Origin: Komagataeibacter nataicola
GTDB lineage: Bacteria > Pseudomonadota > Alphaproteobacteria > Acetobacterales > Acetobacteraceae
Reading direction: 5' to 3'
NCBI RefSeq assembly: GCF_003207795.1
Contig: NZ_NIRT01000006.1
Location: 86,593-150,592, forward strand
Length of the DNA stretch: 64,000 nt
Part shown: piece after piece, positions 1 to 10,468 of the stretch
Numbering within the stretch: position 1 is the stretch's first letter
Layout of the letters: every line of letters starts with the position of its first letter
Notes under the pieces: model-generated
Seen by the model: the letters and a program-made list of their open reading frames with translations, nothing else
Database searches by the model: none
Told to the model about the DNA's origin: nothing
Translations under genes and position numbers: made by a program

Positions 1-1194
1 GAAGGCGGTGGGCGTAAAGGCCAGGAACCCCGCCGAGGTGGCCATGGCGGCAACAAGGATCTGGTGGCCGGTCTCGTTGCCGGTCTGCTCAAGGGCTGCG
101 GGCAGGCTCAGCGCGGACCCATCGGGGTTGGCCTGCGCGCGGAAGCGGACCGAGAACTGGATGGCGAAGTCCACCGCAATGCCGACGAACAGGATGGCGA
201 ACGCCACCGAGATCAGGTTGAGCTTGCCCACCACGATGGCGGCAAACCCGGTGGTGAGCAGCAGCCCCGACACCAGCGTGATGATGATCGGCACGATGAT
301 GCGCCACGTATGCACCGCCAGAATCAGCCACAGCGTGACCAGCACCAGCGAGCCGAGCAGGCCCGCCACCATGCCTTCGGCCACGGTGGCGAATTCCTCA
401 TCCGCGATCTGGGTATCACCCGTGATATGTACATGCGCCCGCCCGCTTTTGACAAAAGGCAGGTCGTTGGCAGCCGCACGGATGGCGTCGGATGCCGCAC
501 CACCGGGCTGGAAGGAATCATAATCCAGCTTGGGCTGGGTCACGACAAACTGGAACTTGCCGCCAAGGTCGGCCAGGTCACCCGCCAGCAGCCGCTCCCA
601 TGACAGGGGCTCGGGCGTGCCATCGACCGAATGCTGCAACGTGGTGGCGAAGCCATCAAGGGCGGCATGGAAGTTGCCAAGGTTGGCCTGCCCCTGCGCC
701 ACGCCAAGTGCAATGAGGTTGAGCGCGCTGAACAGCCCGCGCCCCGAAGGGTCGGCCGCAAGTTCGCTTAGGAAGGGCTGGGCGGTGATGGTGGTGTTGA
801 GCACGCGCTCGAGCGCCTTGGGGTCAAGGAACATCAGCCCGTTGCGCACCAGATACGGATCGGTTTGCGGCGTGGTGACGTAATTGAAGTGCTCATGGTC
901 GCCGCGCAGTCTGGCCGCAAGGCCGAGGGCTGTCTGCTGTGCTTCCTCGGGCAGGGCGGCGTCGATCACGGCCACGAGCTGGTCCTGCTTTTGCGGGAAC
1001 AGGCGGCCCATTTCATCCGAGCGCTTCTTCCAGTCCAGCGAGGACGAGAACATCTGGTCCGTATCGGTGGTGACGCCGAGCAGCGCGTAGCTGGCATAGG
1101 TCGCGCCAGCAATCAGCACGGCAAACGCCAGCACGACAGCAATGGCATGGCGGGAACACAAAGCGACAAGACGCCCAAGCGGTACCGATAGCAT
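1..1194 (-). CDS. hpnN: Hopanoid RND transporter HpnN, N-terminal part (runs off the left edge)
   Basis: An open minus-strand frame starts with ATG at 1194 and stays open to the window edge, giving about 398 residues. It begins with a membrane segment at about residues 12-32, continues with a large soluble loop, and then shows closely spaced membrane helices from about residue 270. This is the MMPL/RND layout, and the family is about 850-900 residues, so slightly less than half is present. HpnN moves hopanoids to the outer membrane in hopanoid producers. The flippase-like gene at 1531-2535 lies upstream on the same strand, and hpnA-hpnG are in this window, which supports the assignment. The left truncation is only the window boundary. 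Confidence 0.85.
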   Translation of the reverse strand, partial: MLSVPLGRLVALCSRHAIAVVLAFAVLIAGATYASYALLGVTTDTDQMFSSSLDWKKRSDEMGRLFPQKQDQLVAVIDAALPEEAQQTALGLAARLRGDHEHFNYVTTPQTDPYLVRNGLMFLDPKALERVLNTTITAQPFLSELAADPSGRGLFSALNLIALGVAQGQANLGNFHAALDGFATTLQHSVDGTPEPLSWERLLAGDLADLGGKFQFVVTQPKLDYDSFQPGGAASDAIRAAANDLPFVKSGRAHVHITGDTQIADEEFATVAEGMVAGLLGSLVLVTLWLILAVHTWRIIVPIIITLVSGLLLTTGFAAIVVGKLNLISVAFAILFVGIAVDFAIQFSVRFRAQANPDGSALSLPAALEQTGNETGHQILVAAMATSAGFLAFTPTAF

Positions 1195-1530
1195 GACGAG
1201 TATTCAGCCCTTCAGAAACCTGACCCCATGCCGCATGAACGCGGCAGTCGGTGAAGAAGTACGGTTTGGCCCATGATGCGGTGCCGATGCAAGGTGGTTC
1301 TTTCCCGCCATGGGCTGATGCCGGTGGCGCCGGTGCCAGCGGGGCTTATGGCACCCGAAAGGGCTACCCACGAAAAAACTGGCAAATCATAAAGAAGTTT
1401 TTGGCAAAGCTTTTTTCAAAAAGCTTTGCAAGACGCCGCCGTGGTGAAAAAAGGCGGCAGCCGGGGCCTTGTTTTTTTCATCAATTATTTGCTGGGTAAC
1501 ACTCTTTTACAAAAAACGGCCCCCGCCCGG
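1195..1530. other. Intergenic stretch with one hairpin repeat
   Basis: No convincing gene lies between hpnN and the hpnL-type gene. The short frames here have no family resemblance. The main content is one copy of the dispersed hairpin repeat at about 1389-1460, annotated separately. Confidence 0.6.
1389..1460. repeat. Dispersed hairpin repeat, copy 1
   Basis: AAGTTTTTGGCAAAGC is followed by the palindrome AAAGCTTTTTTCAAAAAGCTTT and then a GCCGCC...GGCGGC arm pair. It sits between two minus-strand genes, downstream of the hpnL-type gene. The same units recur about ten times in the window, usually at 3' ends of genes, so a terminator-like or REP-like role is inferred. Confidence 0.7.
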
Positions 1531-2535
1531 TCAGGACTGGTGGGGCAGGCGCATGTCCTTGGCGGGATTGGGGCGGACCCAGCGCATTTCCATCACCTGC
1601 CACGCCACAAGCGAGGGCAGGCCCCAGGCGATCTCGCGCAGGCGTTTGATGAGCGAGAGCGCGATCCCCTCCTGCGGGGAAAGGCCAAGCAGACCGCCAA
1701 TCAGGATATATCCTCCCTCCGACACGCCAAGCGCGCCCGGCACGGCAAACCCCGCCGATTTCGCGGCCTGCCCGACACTTTCGATCACGAAACTGTCAGC
1801 CAGTGAAAGCGGGTGGCCCATCGCCGCAAGCACCACAAAAACCTCGAACATGCCAAGCGACCAGCCCAGCAGTTGCAGCGCCCCCGCGCGCAGCGAGTTC
1901 TCACGCGTGCGGTACAGGGTCAGGATCTGGGCATGCAGGCCACGGATGTCGTCTATCCCGTCCCACCCCAGATGGGCGGCGATGCGCACCAGCAGCTTTT
2001 CCACCAGTGCAATGGCGCCGAGGTACTGGCTGCCAAAGAATATGGCGCCAAGCAGCAGGGCAGCCCCCGCACTTTCCATGAGTTCGTCAGTCACATGCGA
2101 GCGGTTGACGAGGCAGAACAGCACCCCCAGCCCGATGAGCGTGAAGGTGACCTGGCTGAGCAGTTCGATGGTCAGGTCGCATATGGTCGAGGCGGCGGCC
2201 TGCTTGATGCCGGTGTCATCCCGCCGGGCCAGCAGGCGGGTGGTGATGACCTCGCCGCCCACCTGGGCTACGGGCAGCAGGTTGTTGATGCCCTCACGCG
2301 CGCAGCGCAGGGCAAAGAAATCGGCAAAGGCCAGCTTGGGCCGCCCGGTCTGGGCCAGCAGGCGCCATGCCTGCGCCGAGGCGCAGACCTGGGTGACATG
2401 GAAAATGATGATGGCAGGAATGCTCCATCCCCCGGCCGCGATCAGCCCGAGGATGTCATGCAGGCCGAAACGCCCCAGCATCCAGACCGTAAGGCCGACA
2501 CCGAATGCTCCGGCGAGGAAGGTAAGCTGCCGCAT
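1531..2535 (-). CDS. hpnL: HpnL-type flippase-like integral membrane protein
   Basis: A 334-residue, strongly hydrophobic protein with about eight membrane helices. It resembles the lysylphosphatidylglycerol synthase transmembrane (flippase-like) superfamily that includes HpnL. A conserved-looking stretch around residues 100-115 reads REGINNLLPVAQVGGE. It lies just upstream of hpnN on the same strand, and hpnL and hpnN are commonly associated in hopanoid producers. It probably acts in the inner membrane on a lipid substrate; the substrate is not known from sequence. A second protein of the same superfamily is encoded at 16151-17212, so the hpnL name fits this copy best but is not certain. Confidence 0.75.
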   Translation of the reverse strand: MRQLTFLAGAFGVGLTVWMLGRFGLHDILGLIAAGGWSIPAIIIFHVTQVCASAQAWRLLAQTGRPKLAFADFFALRCAREGINNLLPVAQVGGEVITTRLLARRDDTGIKQAAASTICDLTIELLSQVTFTLIGLGVLFCLVNRSHVTDELMESAGAALLLGAIFFGSQYLGAIALVEKLLVRIAAHLGWDGIDDIRGLHAQILTLYRTRENSLRAGALQLLGWSLGMFEVFVVLAAMGHPLSLADSFVIESVGQAAKSAGFAVPGALGVSEGGYILIGGLLGLSPQEGIALSLIKRLREIAWGLPSLVAWQVMEMRWVRPNPAKDMRLPHQS

Positions 2536-2606
2536 CCGCCATCCCTGTCACCCAAAACAGGACCGCAGAAAGGCTGTTTTCAGCCATTCATTGGCCCGGT
2601 TTTACT

Positions 2607-3092
2607 TTAGCAGCCTCTGATTTTCTGAAGCAATGCGAGACTTTCAACACAGGCGGCCACGGCTTCGCGGCCCTTGTTGTGCACGTCATCACGCGAGCGG
2701 ACGATGGCCTGCTCATCGGTGTAGGTGGTCAGCACGCCAAAGGCGATCGGCACATCCGTGTTCAGCGCTGCCTGTTGCAGGCCAACCGCCGCCCCAAGGC
2801 TGATGAACTCGAAATGGGCGGTATCCCCCTTCACCACGCAGCCGAGGCACACCACGCCATCATAACGGCCGGTTTTGGCCAGGGTCTGCGCGATCAGCGG
2901 CAGTTCGTATGCGCCAGGTGCATACATCACATCTTCATCACGCATGGAAATGGCGTGTTCCTTCAGCCATGCCAGCGCGCCGTCACGCAGGCCGTGGGTC
3001 ACCTCTTCATTGAAGCGGCTGACCACGATGGCAAGGCGTGGCGGATGGGCGAAGTCGAGCTCGACCGTGGTGGAAGGGATGTTGGTGCTCAT
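2607..3092 (-). CDS. ribH: 6,7-dimethyl-8-ribityllumazine synthase
   Basis: A 161-residue protein of the usual lumazine synthase length. It has the N-terminal IVVSRFNEEVT strand, the APGAYELP motif (about 61-68), and the phosphate-binding and catalytic region GCVVKGDTAHFEFI (about 86-99) with the conserved His. It condenses 5-amino-6-ribitylaminouracil with 3,4-dihydroxy-2-butanone 4-phosphate in the cytoplasm. It is the last gene of the ribD-ribE-ribBA-ribH run, separated from ribBA by about 100 bases that contain a hairpin repeat. Confidence 0.97.
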   Translation of the reverse strand: MSTNIPSTTVELDFAHPPRLAIVVSRFNEEVTHGLRDGALAWLKEHAISMRDEDVMYAPGAYELPLIAQTLAKTGRYDGVVCLGCVVKGDTAHFEFISLGAAVGLQQAALNTDVPIAFGVLTTYTDEQAIVRSRDDVHNKGREAVAACVESLALLQKIRGC

Positions 3093-3123
3093 ATCCGACG
3101 TTGTCCGTTGTGAATTGTTAGAT

Positions 3124-3190
3124 TTGAAAAAAGGATAAAAGTTTTTGGGTGCCGCCTTTTTTCAAAAAGACGGCGTCTTCGAAGCTTTTA

Positions 3191-3191
<1 letters not shown>
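3124..3191. repeat. Dispersed hairpin repeat, copy 2 (inside the rib operon)
   Basis: GATAAAAGTTTTTGGGTGCC, a GCCTTTTTTCAAAAAG hairpin, then GACGGCG and GAAGCTTTTATC. It fills the gap between the ribBA stop and the ribH start, and its last bases abut the ribBA stop codon. Confidence 0.75.
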
Positions 3192-4440
<1,249 letters not shown>

Positions 4441-4456
<16 letters not shown>

Positions 4457-5058
4457 ACGCTCTCCACATATTTAGCAATGACATCGACTTCGATGTTCAC
4501 GGCGTCGCCTGGCTTCAGGCCGCCAAGGGTGGTGTGTTCCCATGTGTGGGGGATAATCATCAGGGCAATGCGGAATTCATCCGCATTGCAGCCATCCTCG
4601 CCCGGTGCGCCCACGGCGTTCAGGGTAAGGCTGATGCCATCAATGGTGATGGAGCCTTTCTCGACCAGGTAGCGGCGCAGCCGGGCGGGAATGGTGAAGG
4701 TGATGTGCCGCGCCTCGCCTTCCTCGCGCACTGCGAGCAGGCGGCCCGTGCCATCGACATGCCCCTGCACGATATGGCCCGAAAGCCGTGTTGCGGGGGT
4801 GACCGCGCGTTCGAGGTTGACGGTATGCCCGGCCTCAATGCGGCCAAGCGCCGTGCGGTCCAGCGTCTCGGAACTGATGAAGAAGGTGGCCGTGCCCGCG
4901 GCATCGAAGGAGGTCACGGTCAGGCACACGCCATTGACGGCGATGCTCTCGCCAAGAGCAAGGTCGGTGATGCCCGTCTGCACCGTTATGTCCAGATCGC
5001 GGTCAAGCCGCCGCGCGGCGCTGACCTGTCCCTGGTGCTCGATAATGCCAGAAAACAT
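4441..5058 (-). CDS. ribE: Riboflavin synthase, alpha chain
   Basis: A 205-residue protein starting MFSGIIEHQG, the classic riboflavin synthase N-terminus, with two lumazine-binding repeats (about 1-97 and 98-200). It dismutates two lumazine molecules to riboflavin plus the pyrimidine precursor. Its start lies 9 bases after the ribD stop, and its 3' end overlaps ribBA by 16 bases, so it sits mid-operon. Confidence 0.96.
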
Positions 5059-5067
5059 GCTTACTCC

Positions 5068-6198
5068 TTATGCGGCGGCAAGTTCGGGGAACAGGCGCAG
5101 CGGCGTTACGTCGCCTTCGCGCACGCGCACGTCGTACCGGTCCGTGCCATCGGGGCCTGCGGTAATGCTCAGCCAGTCGTGCCACAGCCCGCGGGCCTCG
5201 ATTTCGGCCAGCAGTTTCGGGCCGGCCTCCACCAGCGCCCATGTAACACCCGCCTCGCCGAGCATGTCGGGCAGGGCGGCGATGTCGGTGCAGACCCGTA
5301 TCTCGAAGCCCCGGTTGCGCGCGGCGGTGAGGTAGGCTTCATCCACCTCGCCCGCGCGGGTGCAGATGGCGAGGATGCGCGGCGCGCGGCCCGGATGGTC
5401 GGGCACATGGCGCACGTCAAGGCCGGGGCGGTCGGCGTTTATGGTGCCGGTGGCGGTAATCACCGCATCACTCGCCCGGCGCAGGCGGTGCGCAAGCGTG
5501 AGCGAGGCTGTGGTGGTGAAGGTGGTCTGGCCCGCGGGCGGCACCATGGAACCATGGGCGTCAAGCGCCTGCTTGACCGTGATCCACGGCTGGCCGGTAC
5601 GCATGAAGTGGGTGAAGGGGGCAAGCAGGCTGCGGCACAGCGCCTGCATGGGCCCCTGGGGGCCTGCGGGCTGAAGCACATGCACCGTGCAGCCGCGCTG
5701 GCGCAGCGTGTCTGCTCCGCCGCCTTCCACATGCGGGTTGGGGTCGCGCACGCCAATCCATACGGTGCGGATGGGGGTTGCGAGCAGTGCGAGCGAGCAC
5801 GGCCCGGTGCGCCCGGTGTGGTTGCATGGCTCGAGGGTGACGACCGCCGTATGCGCGCGCGCCAGCAGACCACGCTCGCGGCACTGGTTTATGGCCTGCA
5901 CCTCGGCATGGGGCGTGCCCGCGCGGTGGTGGCCGCCGGTGGCGAGAATGGTGCCTTCGGCATCAAGGATGGCGCAGCCCACGGGCGGGTTGGGCGTGGT
6001 GGCGCCCACATGGCGCGCGGCTTCATCCACCGCCGCGCGAAAGGCGTGGGCGATGGCGGGCGGCAGGGCGGGGGCCTGCGTGGTGCTGGCGTGGGAACCC
6101 TGTGGCAACGCGTCCAAAACACAGTACTCCATCCATCTGGACGGACCCAGGGCGCGTAAAACCACATGCCTGCCTTCCGTGCGGGAAAGCAGGGCCAT
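5068..6198 (-). CDS. ribD: Bifunctional riboflavin deaminase/reductase RibD
   Basis: A 376-residue protein. The deaminase domain (about 45-190) has TPNPPVG (68-74), the zinc/catalytic HAE (97-99) and PCNHTGRTGPC (124-134). The reductase domain follows (about 195-370). The first ATG (6198) is chosen because a purine-rich GAGAGAGAACGGA stands just upstream, at the end of the FMN riboswitch. This leaves a 45-residue N-terminal extension before the deaminase fold; a later Met at residue 23 is an alternative with no visible ribosome site. First gene of the riboflavin operon. Confidence 0.95.
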   Translation of the reverse strand: MALLSRTEGRHVVLRALGPSRWMEYCVLDALPQGSHASTTQAPALPPAIAHAFRAAVDEAARHVGATTPNPPVGCAILDAEGTILATGGHHRAGTPHAEVQAINQCRERGLLARAHTAVVTLEPCNHTGRTGPCSLALLATPIRTVWIGVRDPNPHVEGGGADTLRQRGCTVHVLQPAGPQGPMQALCRSLLAPFTHFMRTGQPWITVKQALDAHGSMVPPAGQTTFTTTASLTLAHRLRRASDAVITATGTINADRPGLDVRHVPDHPGRAPRILAICTRAGEVDEAYLTAARNRGFEIRVCTDIAALPDMLGEAGVTWALVEAGPKLLAEIEARGLWHDWLSITAGPDGTDRYDVRVREGDVTPLRLFPELAAA

Positions 6199-6204
6199 AG
6201 TTTC

Positions 6205-6358
6205 CGTTCTCTCTCATCCGGACTGTAACCGTCGGTTCCGGAATTGCACCGGATCTGCTTGACCCCGCCCGCTTTCGCGGTCGGGCGCTCGCGGACTTAT
6301 GGCCCTGCATGCAGGACCAATTACCGCCGGTGGGGAATTTCGCCCCGCCCTGAGAACG
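6205..6358 (-). promoter_or_regulatory. FMN riboswitch (RFN element) upstream of ribD
   Basis: Reading the minus strand, the conserved RFN blocks are all present: AGGGCGGGGCGAAATTCCCC, ACCGGCGGTAA, GTCCGCGAGC, CAGATCCGGTGCAATTCCGG, and ACCGACGGTTACAGTCCGGATG. The closing P1 helix pairs CGTTCTC (6358-6352) with GAGAACG (6211-6205). The 3' strand of P1 is itself part of the purine-rich ribosome-binding region of ribD, whose ATG is at 6198. FMN binding is therefore expected to shut off translation by hiding this site. Confidence 0.95.
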
Positions 6359-6451
6359 TCTGTAAACCGGGGCGGCGCCCCGATTCGTATTCAGTGGCAC
6401 TGATAGTGGGAACAATTCGCGCTGATTGCAAGCCGTGCCCTGTGCAGGGAA

Positions 6452-7348
6452 CTATAATGTGTCCTGTTCACGTTCCTGCCTGTGGCGGCCGGGATGGAGC
6501 AGCGAGGGGATGCGGCCATGATGGCCGAAATTGACCAGCCGTGCCTCCTCGACCTCGATGCGGCCGAGCAGGCGCGAGCGGATGATGGCAATGGCCAGCG
6601 CCGCCCCCATGAACGGGCCGAGCGCATAGATCCAGAAAGACTGCCACTGCCCTGCAATCAGCGCCGGGCCAAAGCTGCGCGCAAGGTTGGAGCTGTTGCC
6701 CGACAGCCATGCCGAGATGGGGTTGCACGCCAGGAAAAACAGCCCGCCCGCCCATGGCGTGAGCCATTTGAGCACCGGGTGGGCGGCAAGGTAGCAGATC
6801 ATCAGCACAAGCAGCACGGTCAGCACCAGTTCCGTCACCAGTGGCCACAGCACGGATACATGCGCGAACGGAATGGTGGCGGCATAGGCCGAGGCCTGCG
6901 CCATCTGCCCCCATACCGGCAGGACATGGCCCAGCCCCGCCAGCAGTATTGTGGCCAGGCAGGCGCCAGTCATCTGTGCGGCCACGTAGCCGCACAGATC
7001 GATCACGCCCAGCCTGCCCGCAAGGCTGAACGCCAGCGAGACCGAAGGGCTGACATGCGCCCCGCTGACCTGCCCGAACGGCGTGAACGCCGCCACCGTG
7101 CCCGACAGGCCAAAGAACAGCCCGCACAGCGCGGTCTGCACCAGCGGGTGTGGCGCGAGCGCGCGGCCAATGGGGGTATAGGGCGTGGTCAGCACCGCAA
7201 CCGACACGATCCCGCACAGCATGAGCACCATTGTGGCCACCATTTCGCACGCATACAGCTTCCAGTGCAGCGGATGGTCGGGGTGGGCTGCGCCGGCAAG
7301 GGGCCGGTCCTCCTGGGGTGGGGAGCCGGTCTGCCGGGGTGCGGTCAT
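6452..7348 (-). CDS. Aquaporin/MIP-family channel with altered NPA motifs
   Basis: A 298-residue membrane protein with six predicted helices and the MIP-family arrangement of two re-entrant loops. The first loop reads SGAHVSPSVSLAF (about 96-107), where the family has SGAHxNPAVT. The second reads NSSNLARSFGPAL (about 218-230), where the family has NPARxxGPA. Both NPA boxes are thus changed (SPS and NLA) while the flanks are kept. The start at 7348 follows a GGGAG site. It may conduct a solute other than water or glycerol. It has no operon partner: the rib operon follows downstream, and a porin gene lies divergently upstream. Confidence 0.8.
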   Translation of the reverse strand: MTAPRQTGSPPQEDRPLAGAAHPDHPLHWKLYACEMVATMVLMLCGIVSVAVLTTPYTPIGRALAPHPLVQTALCGLFFGLSGTVAAFTPFGQVSGAHVSPSVSLAFSLAGRLGVIDLCGYVAAQMTGACLATILLAGLGHVLPVWGQMAQASAYAATIPFAHVSVLWPLVTELVLTVLLVLMICYLAAHPVLKWLTPWAGGLFFLACNPISAWLSGNSSNLARSFGPALIAGQWQSFWIYALGPFMGAALAIAIIRSRLLGRIEVEEARLVNFGHHGRIPSLLHPGRHRQEREQDTL

Positions 7349-7576
7349 GTCGTGTTACTCCCTTCCTGACACATGTAGAGGCCTTGAATTAAAGCAGGGA
7401 ATGGTGTGGAATAAAGGAAATGATGCGAATATAAGCCGTGCATGAGAATAGTTAATGCATAGCAGCTGAATGTTTTTTCTATAATAGGATGCGCCATCCC
7501 TCCTGTATCCCGTCAGGCATCGGGTGTGGGTGAGGGTTTTATCAATCATGTGTTCAGGGGCAGACGCGCCAGGCTG

Positions 7577-9421
7577 ATGGATTGCTGTTGGAAAGAAGGC
7601 CGCTGTTCCTGTCGGGCCGAAAGGGCGGGCAGGCCCCGCATGATGCTTGGCGGCCTGATGGTCGTGCTTGGCGGCATGGCGGCGCCCGCCGCCGCCCAGG
7701 CCGATGACATGGCCGAGATCCGCGCCCTCCATGCCGAGATGCAGCGGCTCGAGGCCAAGGTGCAGCAGCTCGAGGCCCGTCACGGCATGACAGGTGGTGG
7801 CTCGCATGTGCTTGCGGGGCGCACGCTGCGCTCGGGTCCGCGCCCGAATGCAAGCAGCACGTCAGTCACCAACCCGTCGGGCCAGATTACGGCCATGCCC
7901 GACCTGTCACGGCTGACCATCGGCGGCCCCGCCCTGTCGGATGACGCACAGGCGGCGGCAGCGGCCGAAAACACCATGACCGAGTCCATCGTGCCCAGCC
8001 AGCCCAAGCTGGACCTTGATTCCTCCAGCCCGCTGGCCATTACCCAGACCGGGGTGGACAGCCTGCCGCCCATTTTCCGCATTGGCGGCGTGTCGGTCAG
8101 GCTCGGTGGCTTTATTGATTTCTCGAACATCTATCGCAGCAAGAATCTGACCAGCGGCCCGGCCACGAGCTGGGGCAGCTTTCCCTATGCCAACAGCCCC
8201 AACGCCCATACCGGTGAGTACCGTCCCTCCGCCCAGCTCACCCGCCTGAGCGTGCTGCTGCAGGGCTCGCCTACCAAGGACGAGACGCTGTCAGGCTATA
8301 TCGAGACCGATTTCGGCGGTGCGGCCGGCACCGCCAACAGCTACCAGACCAACAGCTACACGCCGCGCATCCGCCAGGCGTACATGACCTACAGCAACAC
8401 CAAGTGGGGCTTCCATGTGCTGGCAGGCCAGGCATGGAGCCTGACCACGGGCTATACGCAGGGCCTGCTGTCGCGCCATGAGCAGCTGCCGCCGGTCGTC
8501 GATAACAACCAGATCCCCGGCATCGTGTTCACCCGCGTGCCGCAGATCCGCTTCATCAAGGATTTCGGGCGTAAATGGTGGCTCGGGCTTTCGCTTGAGG
8601 CGCCGCAGGTGGCCTATGCCGCCAACGGGGGCAGTCACGCCATGCTGACGGGAGCCAGCGATGATACCATCGCATCTTCCAACACGACCCTGCTCTACAG
8701 CAATGCAGGCTCGGGCATGCTCAACCCCAATGCCAAATACAGCATGGACGTAGCCCCCGACATCGTGCTCAAGGGCGCGCTCGACACCAAGCCTGCCCAT
8801 TACGAGGTCTATGGCCTGGCGCGCTGGTTCAAGGCCATGGCGCAGGCGCCGGGCGGGCCGATCCGCGAGCACGTATCCTTTGCCGGTGGCGTGGGCGGCG
8901 ACGTGACGGTGCATGTCATTCCGCGCTACCTGCAGTTTACCGGCAACGTGCTGGCAGGTGAGGGGATTGGCCGTTATGGCCCCGCCATGCTGCCCGATGC
9001 CACCTTCAGGGCCAATGGCACGCCTGCCCCCATTCCCGAGATCATCGGCAGCATGGGGCTGATCGGTCACCCGACCTCCAACCTGCTGGTCTATCTGTAT
9101 GGTGGCGTGGAGAGCGCGGGCAGGCGCACCTATACCGGCACGGATGGCTACCAGTACGGTTATGGCGTGAACGATCTTGCACTGGCCAGCTGTGATGTCG
9201 AACAGATCAGCGGCGGCAGTTGTGACGCCCAGACCCACACCATTGCCGACCTGACCGTGGGGGGGTGGTGGCATGTGCTGCAGGGCGGCTATGGCGCGGT
9301 GATGACGGGCGTGCAGTACACCTATCTGCGCAAATTCGCCTACAAGGGCGGCGATGGCGCCAGCCCCACTACCGGGGGCAACACCATCTACGTCACGTTC
9401 CGCTATTTGCCGTTCCAGTAG
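7577..9421 (+). CDS. Outer-membrane porin with N-terminal coiled coil
   Basis: A protein of about 614 residues. The hydrophobic signal (about 22-40, ending near AAPAAAQA) is followed by a short heptad-rich segment (MAEIRALHAEMQRLEAKVQQ) and then a long beta-rich, Gly/Tyr/Ser-rich region ending in Phe-Gln near the C-terminus (TFRYLPFQ), as in outer-membrane barrels. The layout resembles DcaP-like porins of Proteobacteria, with a trimerising coiled coil before the barrel; that family name is an inference. ATG at 7577 is chosen because it gives a basic n-region to the signal; the Met codons at 7640/7643 would remove it. The 3' end overlaps the convergent gene at 9393-9950 by 29 bases. Confidence 0.8.
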   Translation: MDCCWKEGRCSCRAERAGRPRMMLGGLMVVLGGMAAPAAAQADDMAEIRALHAEMQRLEAKVQQLEARHGMTGGGSHVLAGRTLRSGPRPNASSTSVTNPSGQITAMPDLSRLTIGGPALSDDAQAAAAAENTMTESIVPSQPKLDLDSSSPLAITQTGVDSLPPIFRIGGVSVRLGGFIDFSNIYRSKNLTSGPATSWGSFPYANSPNAHTGEYRPSAQLTRLSVLLQGSPTKDETLSGYIETDFGGAAGTANSYQTNSYTPRIRQAYMTYSNTKWGFHVLAGQAWSLTTGYTQGLLSRHEQLPPVVDNNQIPGIVFTRVPQIRFIKDFGRKWWLGLSLEAPQVAYAANGGSHAMLTGASDDTIASSNTTLLYSNAGSGMLNPNAKYSMDVAPDIVLKGALDTKPAHYEVYGLARWFKAMAQAPGGPIREHVSFAGGVGGDVTVHVIPRYLQFTGNVLAGEGIGRYGPAMLPDATFRANGTPAPIPEIIGSMGLIGHPTSNLLVYLYGGVESAGRRTYTGTDGYQYGYGVNDLALASCDVEQISGGSCDAQTHTIADLTVGGWWHVLQGGYGAVMTGVQYTYLRKFAYKGGDGASPTTGGNTIYVTFRYLPFQ

Positions 9422-9950
9422 CCGCGCTGCTGGCTGCAAGGGCGGCCTGGCAGTCAGCGGCCGGGTGGGCGAGGTGGATGTCATGCACGTCGCTTACGGC
9501 GCGGATGCTGGTCGTGCGCCAGTGCGCGGTCATGCCATGGGGCGTGCACAGGGCGCCCGCGCCGAGCAGCGGCCCGTTGCCCGGATCAACCACCGCCAGC
9601 ACGGCACGCGGGTTGCGCGGCAGGGCAAGGCGCAGCGCGGTGCGCAGGCGGCTGGCTGTCTGGTCATCGGCATGGTTGATCAGTTCAGGCACCAGCTCGA
9701 TCCAGCCTGACCAGCCAGCGGCCACGGCGCGGCGCAGCTGTGGCCAGGCCTTGTGCTCGTCAAGCGCCTTGATGGTGGCTTCGGCCCCCTCTTCATGAAG
9801 CTGGCGGGCAAGAGCGCGCGCGCTCAGGCCCATGCCGGCCTCGGTGGGCGCACCCGCAGGGGGCAGGCTTGCGGCAAGTGCAGTCAGCCCGATGGTGGGA
9901 GCGAGCAGGGCTGCAAGCAGCATCAGCCGGGGAAAAGCGCTTGGGCGCAT
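9393..9950 (-). CDS. Hypothetical exported protein
   Basis: A 185-residue protein with a clear signal-like N-terminus (residues 8-27, ending ALAAS). The remainder is Ala-rich and helical, with a weak cysteine pair (about residues 134 and 167). I recognise no family. The ATG at 9950 is preceded by GAAGGGAG on the minus strand, a good ribosome site. It is convergent with and overlaps the porin gene by 29 bases; no operon partner is visible. Confidence 0.6.
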   Translation of the reverse strand: MRPSAFPRLMLLAALLAPTIGLTALAASLPPAGAPTEAGMGLSARALARQLHEEGAEATIKALDEHKAWPQLRRAVAAGWSGWIELVPELINHADDQTASRLRTALRLALPRNPRAVLAVVDPGNGPLLGAGALCTPHGMTAHWRTTSIRAVSDVHDIHLAHPAADCQAALAASSAATGTANSGT

Positions 9951-10217
9951 CGTCTTTGTTCTCCCTTCTTACTGGTGTTGCGTTATGGTGAGGAAACACC
10001 GCAATCGTGGCGCGGGCAGGGCATGGATGGGGAAAATCATGGGCACGCCGGTTGCAGGGGTGGGCACATGTGCTTATAGCCTGCGGCCATGCCCGCATGT
10101 GTCACGGGGCAGCCGCGCGATCCTGACCGGACCTGCCACGCGCGTTGATCGGGGGGCGGACAAGGCCCTGAATTGTTGTTTCTGGCGGGTCTCGCCATTG
10201 TGGAGAACAGACGTTTC

Positions 10218-10445
10218 ATGGGTGCCATGTCCTCTTCCGAAATTTCGCGTCTTCAGGTCTGCCTGCGCCGTCTGCTGGGCTCGCCGGGGCTTACCGTCAA
10301 TGCGCCGCCGCGTGCCGGGCTGTCGGTTGAACTCGCGGTCAATGGTGAAGTGGTGGGCACCGTCCATCGCGATGAAGACGAGGGCGAAGTGTCCTACGCC
10401 ATCCACATGACCGTTCTCGAAGAAGACCTGCCCCCCGCGAAGTAA
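10218..10445 (+). CDS. DUF3126 family protein
   Basis: A small 75-residue protein. SSSEISRLQVCLRRLLGSPG at the N-terminus and GTVHRDEDEGEVSYAIHM followed by LEEDL at the C-terminus match the DUF3126 family of alphaproteobacteria, which is about 70 residues long and of unknown function. The start at ATG 10218 is preceded by GTGGAGAACAG; ATG 10227 is an alternative. It stands alone, followed by a hairpin repeat. Confidence 0.85.
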   Translation: MGAMSSSEISRLQVCLRRLLGSPGLTVNAPPRAGLSVELAVNGEVVGTVHRDEDEGEVSYAIHMTVLEEDLPPAK

Positions 10446-10468
10446 GGCGGCCTCCATAACGCCCGGAA

